NCBI RefSeq assembly: GCF_007995155.1
Contig: NZ_CP042593.1
Coordinates: 848,001 to 912,000 of the forward strand
DNA: 64,000 nt
Direction: 5' to 3'
From: Cytobacillus dafuensis
Lineage (GTDB): Bacteria > Bacillota > Bacilli > Bacillales > Cytobacillaceae
Of the stretch, positions 63,701 to 64,000 are shown in pieces; the stretch's first letter is position 1, and each line of letters opens with the position of its first letter. The position numbers and the translations under genes are program-made. The notes below the pieces were generated by a model. That model saw only the letters and a list, made by a program, of their open reading frames with translations. It was not told the DNA's origin and made no database searches.

Positions 63701-64000
63701 AACAACAGCGACGACCATACCATCACCTTCAAGTCCAAGCTTCTTCCAAACCGTTGGTGCATTAACCATGTTTTTACTTGATACCATATCATAACTATGT
63801 GTTCTTGCGATCGTTACCCTGGACACTTCTGGAAGATCCTTTATTTCCTTGATGTTTTTATATTCAGTTTCCATACTAAAACCGTTTACACCTAGAGTGT
63901 AATCATGCCTAAATTCACCTTTAATACCTTTGTTTGTAATATTATCTTTTACTTTTTTATGCCCACTTTTTAATTTATTCATTTTTACTTTGTTTTCCTT
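60779..64000 (-). CDS. S8 (subtilisin) family serine protease with PA and Fn3-like domains, 5' end missing
   Basis: The frame stays open to the window edge (AAG GAA AAC AAA GTA AAA before the first visible ATG), so the signal peptide and most of the I9 propeptide lie outside; the visible N-terminus (GEFRHDYTLGVNGFSMETEY) looks like the end of the propeptide. From the first visible Met: D95 (VAVVDSGVD), H162 (GAHGTHVAG) and S493 (FSGTSMAAPH) form the triad. A PA domain is inserted between His and Ser (about 310-430), and a long C-terminal part (600-1067) has Fn3/DUF1034-like beta domains. It resembles Vpr/C5a-peptidase-type secreted proteases. No SLH or LPxTG anchor is visible. Confidence 0.92.
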   Translation of the reverse strand, partial: KENKVKMNKLKSGHKKVKDNITNKGIKGEFRHDYTLGVNGFSMETEYKNIKEIKDLPEVSRVTIARTHSYDMVSSKNMVNAPTVWKKLGLEGDGMVVAVVDSGVDYRHQDMKLTENGKKQARLTEENLREKLDGTDVNDVYYTDKVPTGYDWADNDNNVIPKGAHGTHVAGIIGANGDESTDGVVGIAPGVQIIAEKVFSDTAAGAWDDDIIAGVQHAVEMGADVINLSLGSPTGTVDEEYDPLQKAIRNAVEQGTMVVAAGGNDYYSTLNGVSLPQAKAPFAENPDIGMVGAPGVSPFALQVASYENDKQKVFKARLSSGHEMGYQKTYTNADIVTRLGENKEYDLIYAKAGKYEDFKDIGDCTGKIVVVGTDESYNSYFPIQQLAQNKGAVAVIMRAPTSYSDYPRVPVASSYLPLVTTSIADGNNLIEKLKNGESLKMSFSNNPLWVNHDRAETMSGFSSWGTPENLDFKPEISAPGGRIYSTTLNNEYDVFSGTSMAAPHVAGGAALVLEALKAKGEDKNMETALKAKIMLMNTSKILIDKTSREQTPYSPRKQGSGLMQIDKAIETPALVYDREASLEKAGAVALKEIKGNKARFNLTVQALDGKSIPKDLNYDVYIDVLTDETAVKNYDNDLDGTIDKTANTLTMKSIRVDGADVKVNGKRISNEDSSLIHIKKGKKEELNFEIDFSNATNLKDNMFVEGFVRLVPHDNNQIPELTVPYMGFYGDWNAVKNIDAPAYDSDNYFINYTYLLDQRDAEGPLGYDPLTKKIDPERHATSPKSMLDGPFPQYTLLRNVKELVLLVEDKNGNVIKHITDFDFYNSGNIKIKKTLMPFNKYAYADPGLYWDMTDDSGNIVPDDKYYIVLKSTLDWENAKPQMLKFPIKVDSVAPEAKNIQVTEENGKYRISWDVDEEGGSGYEGAILFVNGKYVIQKDGMTSYVVNTKPEGIVVLAYDYAYNVRHTVYGTPMIDYKMLISYFSVYGPSVNYKTPAVFSAYANKKIDWTVTIKDPSGNVAETLSYKNVWNMESTKWYPKQGQPNGIYTITFDGVDEFGFKVTTPPKTITVVNNQ

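Overview
The window looks like a chromosomal segment of a low-GC, spore-forming-type Bacillaceae (Bacillus/Peribacillus/Neobacillus-like). Evidence for this is the strong GGAGG-type ribosome binding sites, frequent TTG and GTG starts, many short intrinsic terminators with T tracts, a complete seven-gene Mrp antiporter operon, YkoY/TerC, YeeN, FbpB-like, QueT and YwaD-like proteins, and Bacillus-style preQ1, glycine and manganese riboswitches. I cannot fix the genus from the sequence alone. No rRNA, tRNA, CRISPR array or complete insertion sequence was seen.

Layout. 1-3.8 kb: the end of an aromatic or organic-acid catabolic cluster (cupin, cyclase-type hydrolase, phenylacetate-CoA-ligase-like enzyme, MFS uptake carrier). 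4.2-5.1 kb: a small HTH protein and a truncated thioredoxin-reductase-like flavoprotein. 5.7-12.5 kb: a secreted M28 peptidase, a 2-hydroxyacid dehydrogenase, a TerD/zinc-ribbon/TerB fusion with a prion-like linker, an ASCH protein, and GlnRS, which is uncommon in Bacilli. 13.2-16.6 kb: a TPR/dynamin-like GTPase and a lone tyrosine-recombinase catalytic domain. 16.6-23.3 kb: a universal-stress-type protein divergent from mrpABCDEFG. 23.5-28.5 kb: aspartokinase, queT with a preQ1 riboswitch, a tandem glycine riboswitch ahead of purU, an fbpB-like gene, and a manganese riboswitch ahead of ykoY. 28.6-29.4 kb: an array of fourteen 52-bp palindromic units. 29.4-48.4 kb: an accessory zone of mostly single small genes (six GNAT acetyltransferases, lipoproteins, DUF proteins, an ECF sigma/anti-sigma pair, MFS, VanW, MOSC) plus a chemoreceptor preceded by a diverged c-di-GMP-I riboswitch. 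48.5-54.2 kb: a second M28 peptidase, a DUF4317 protein, and an HxlR/DsbA-like/MFS group. 54.5-58.2 kb: a sortase with its three-repeat surface substrate, divergent from a membrane haem/molybdopterin oxidoreductase. 58.3-64 kb: a DMT exporter, small membrane protein, SpeD and a large S8 protease running off the end.

The most unusual content is non-coding. RE1 is a dispersed, modular, multi-hairpin element of 150-280 bp with five copies plus one miniature. Its optional cassettes show compensatory base changes and AGGA hairpin loops. RE2 (three copies) is GC-rich with an optional ~60-bp insert. RE3 (two copies) lies just downstream of terminators. The 52-bp hairpin array is separate from these. 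RE1 and RE2 copies reach into gene ends and supply stop codons.

Functional links suggested by the sequence are these: glycine sensing of one-carbon flux through PurU; manganese-controlled YkoY/TerC export; c-di-GMP control of a chemoreceptor; Na+/pH homeostasis through Mrp; and a cell-surface module of sortase, anchored repeat protein and extracytoplasmic oxidoreductase.
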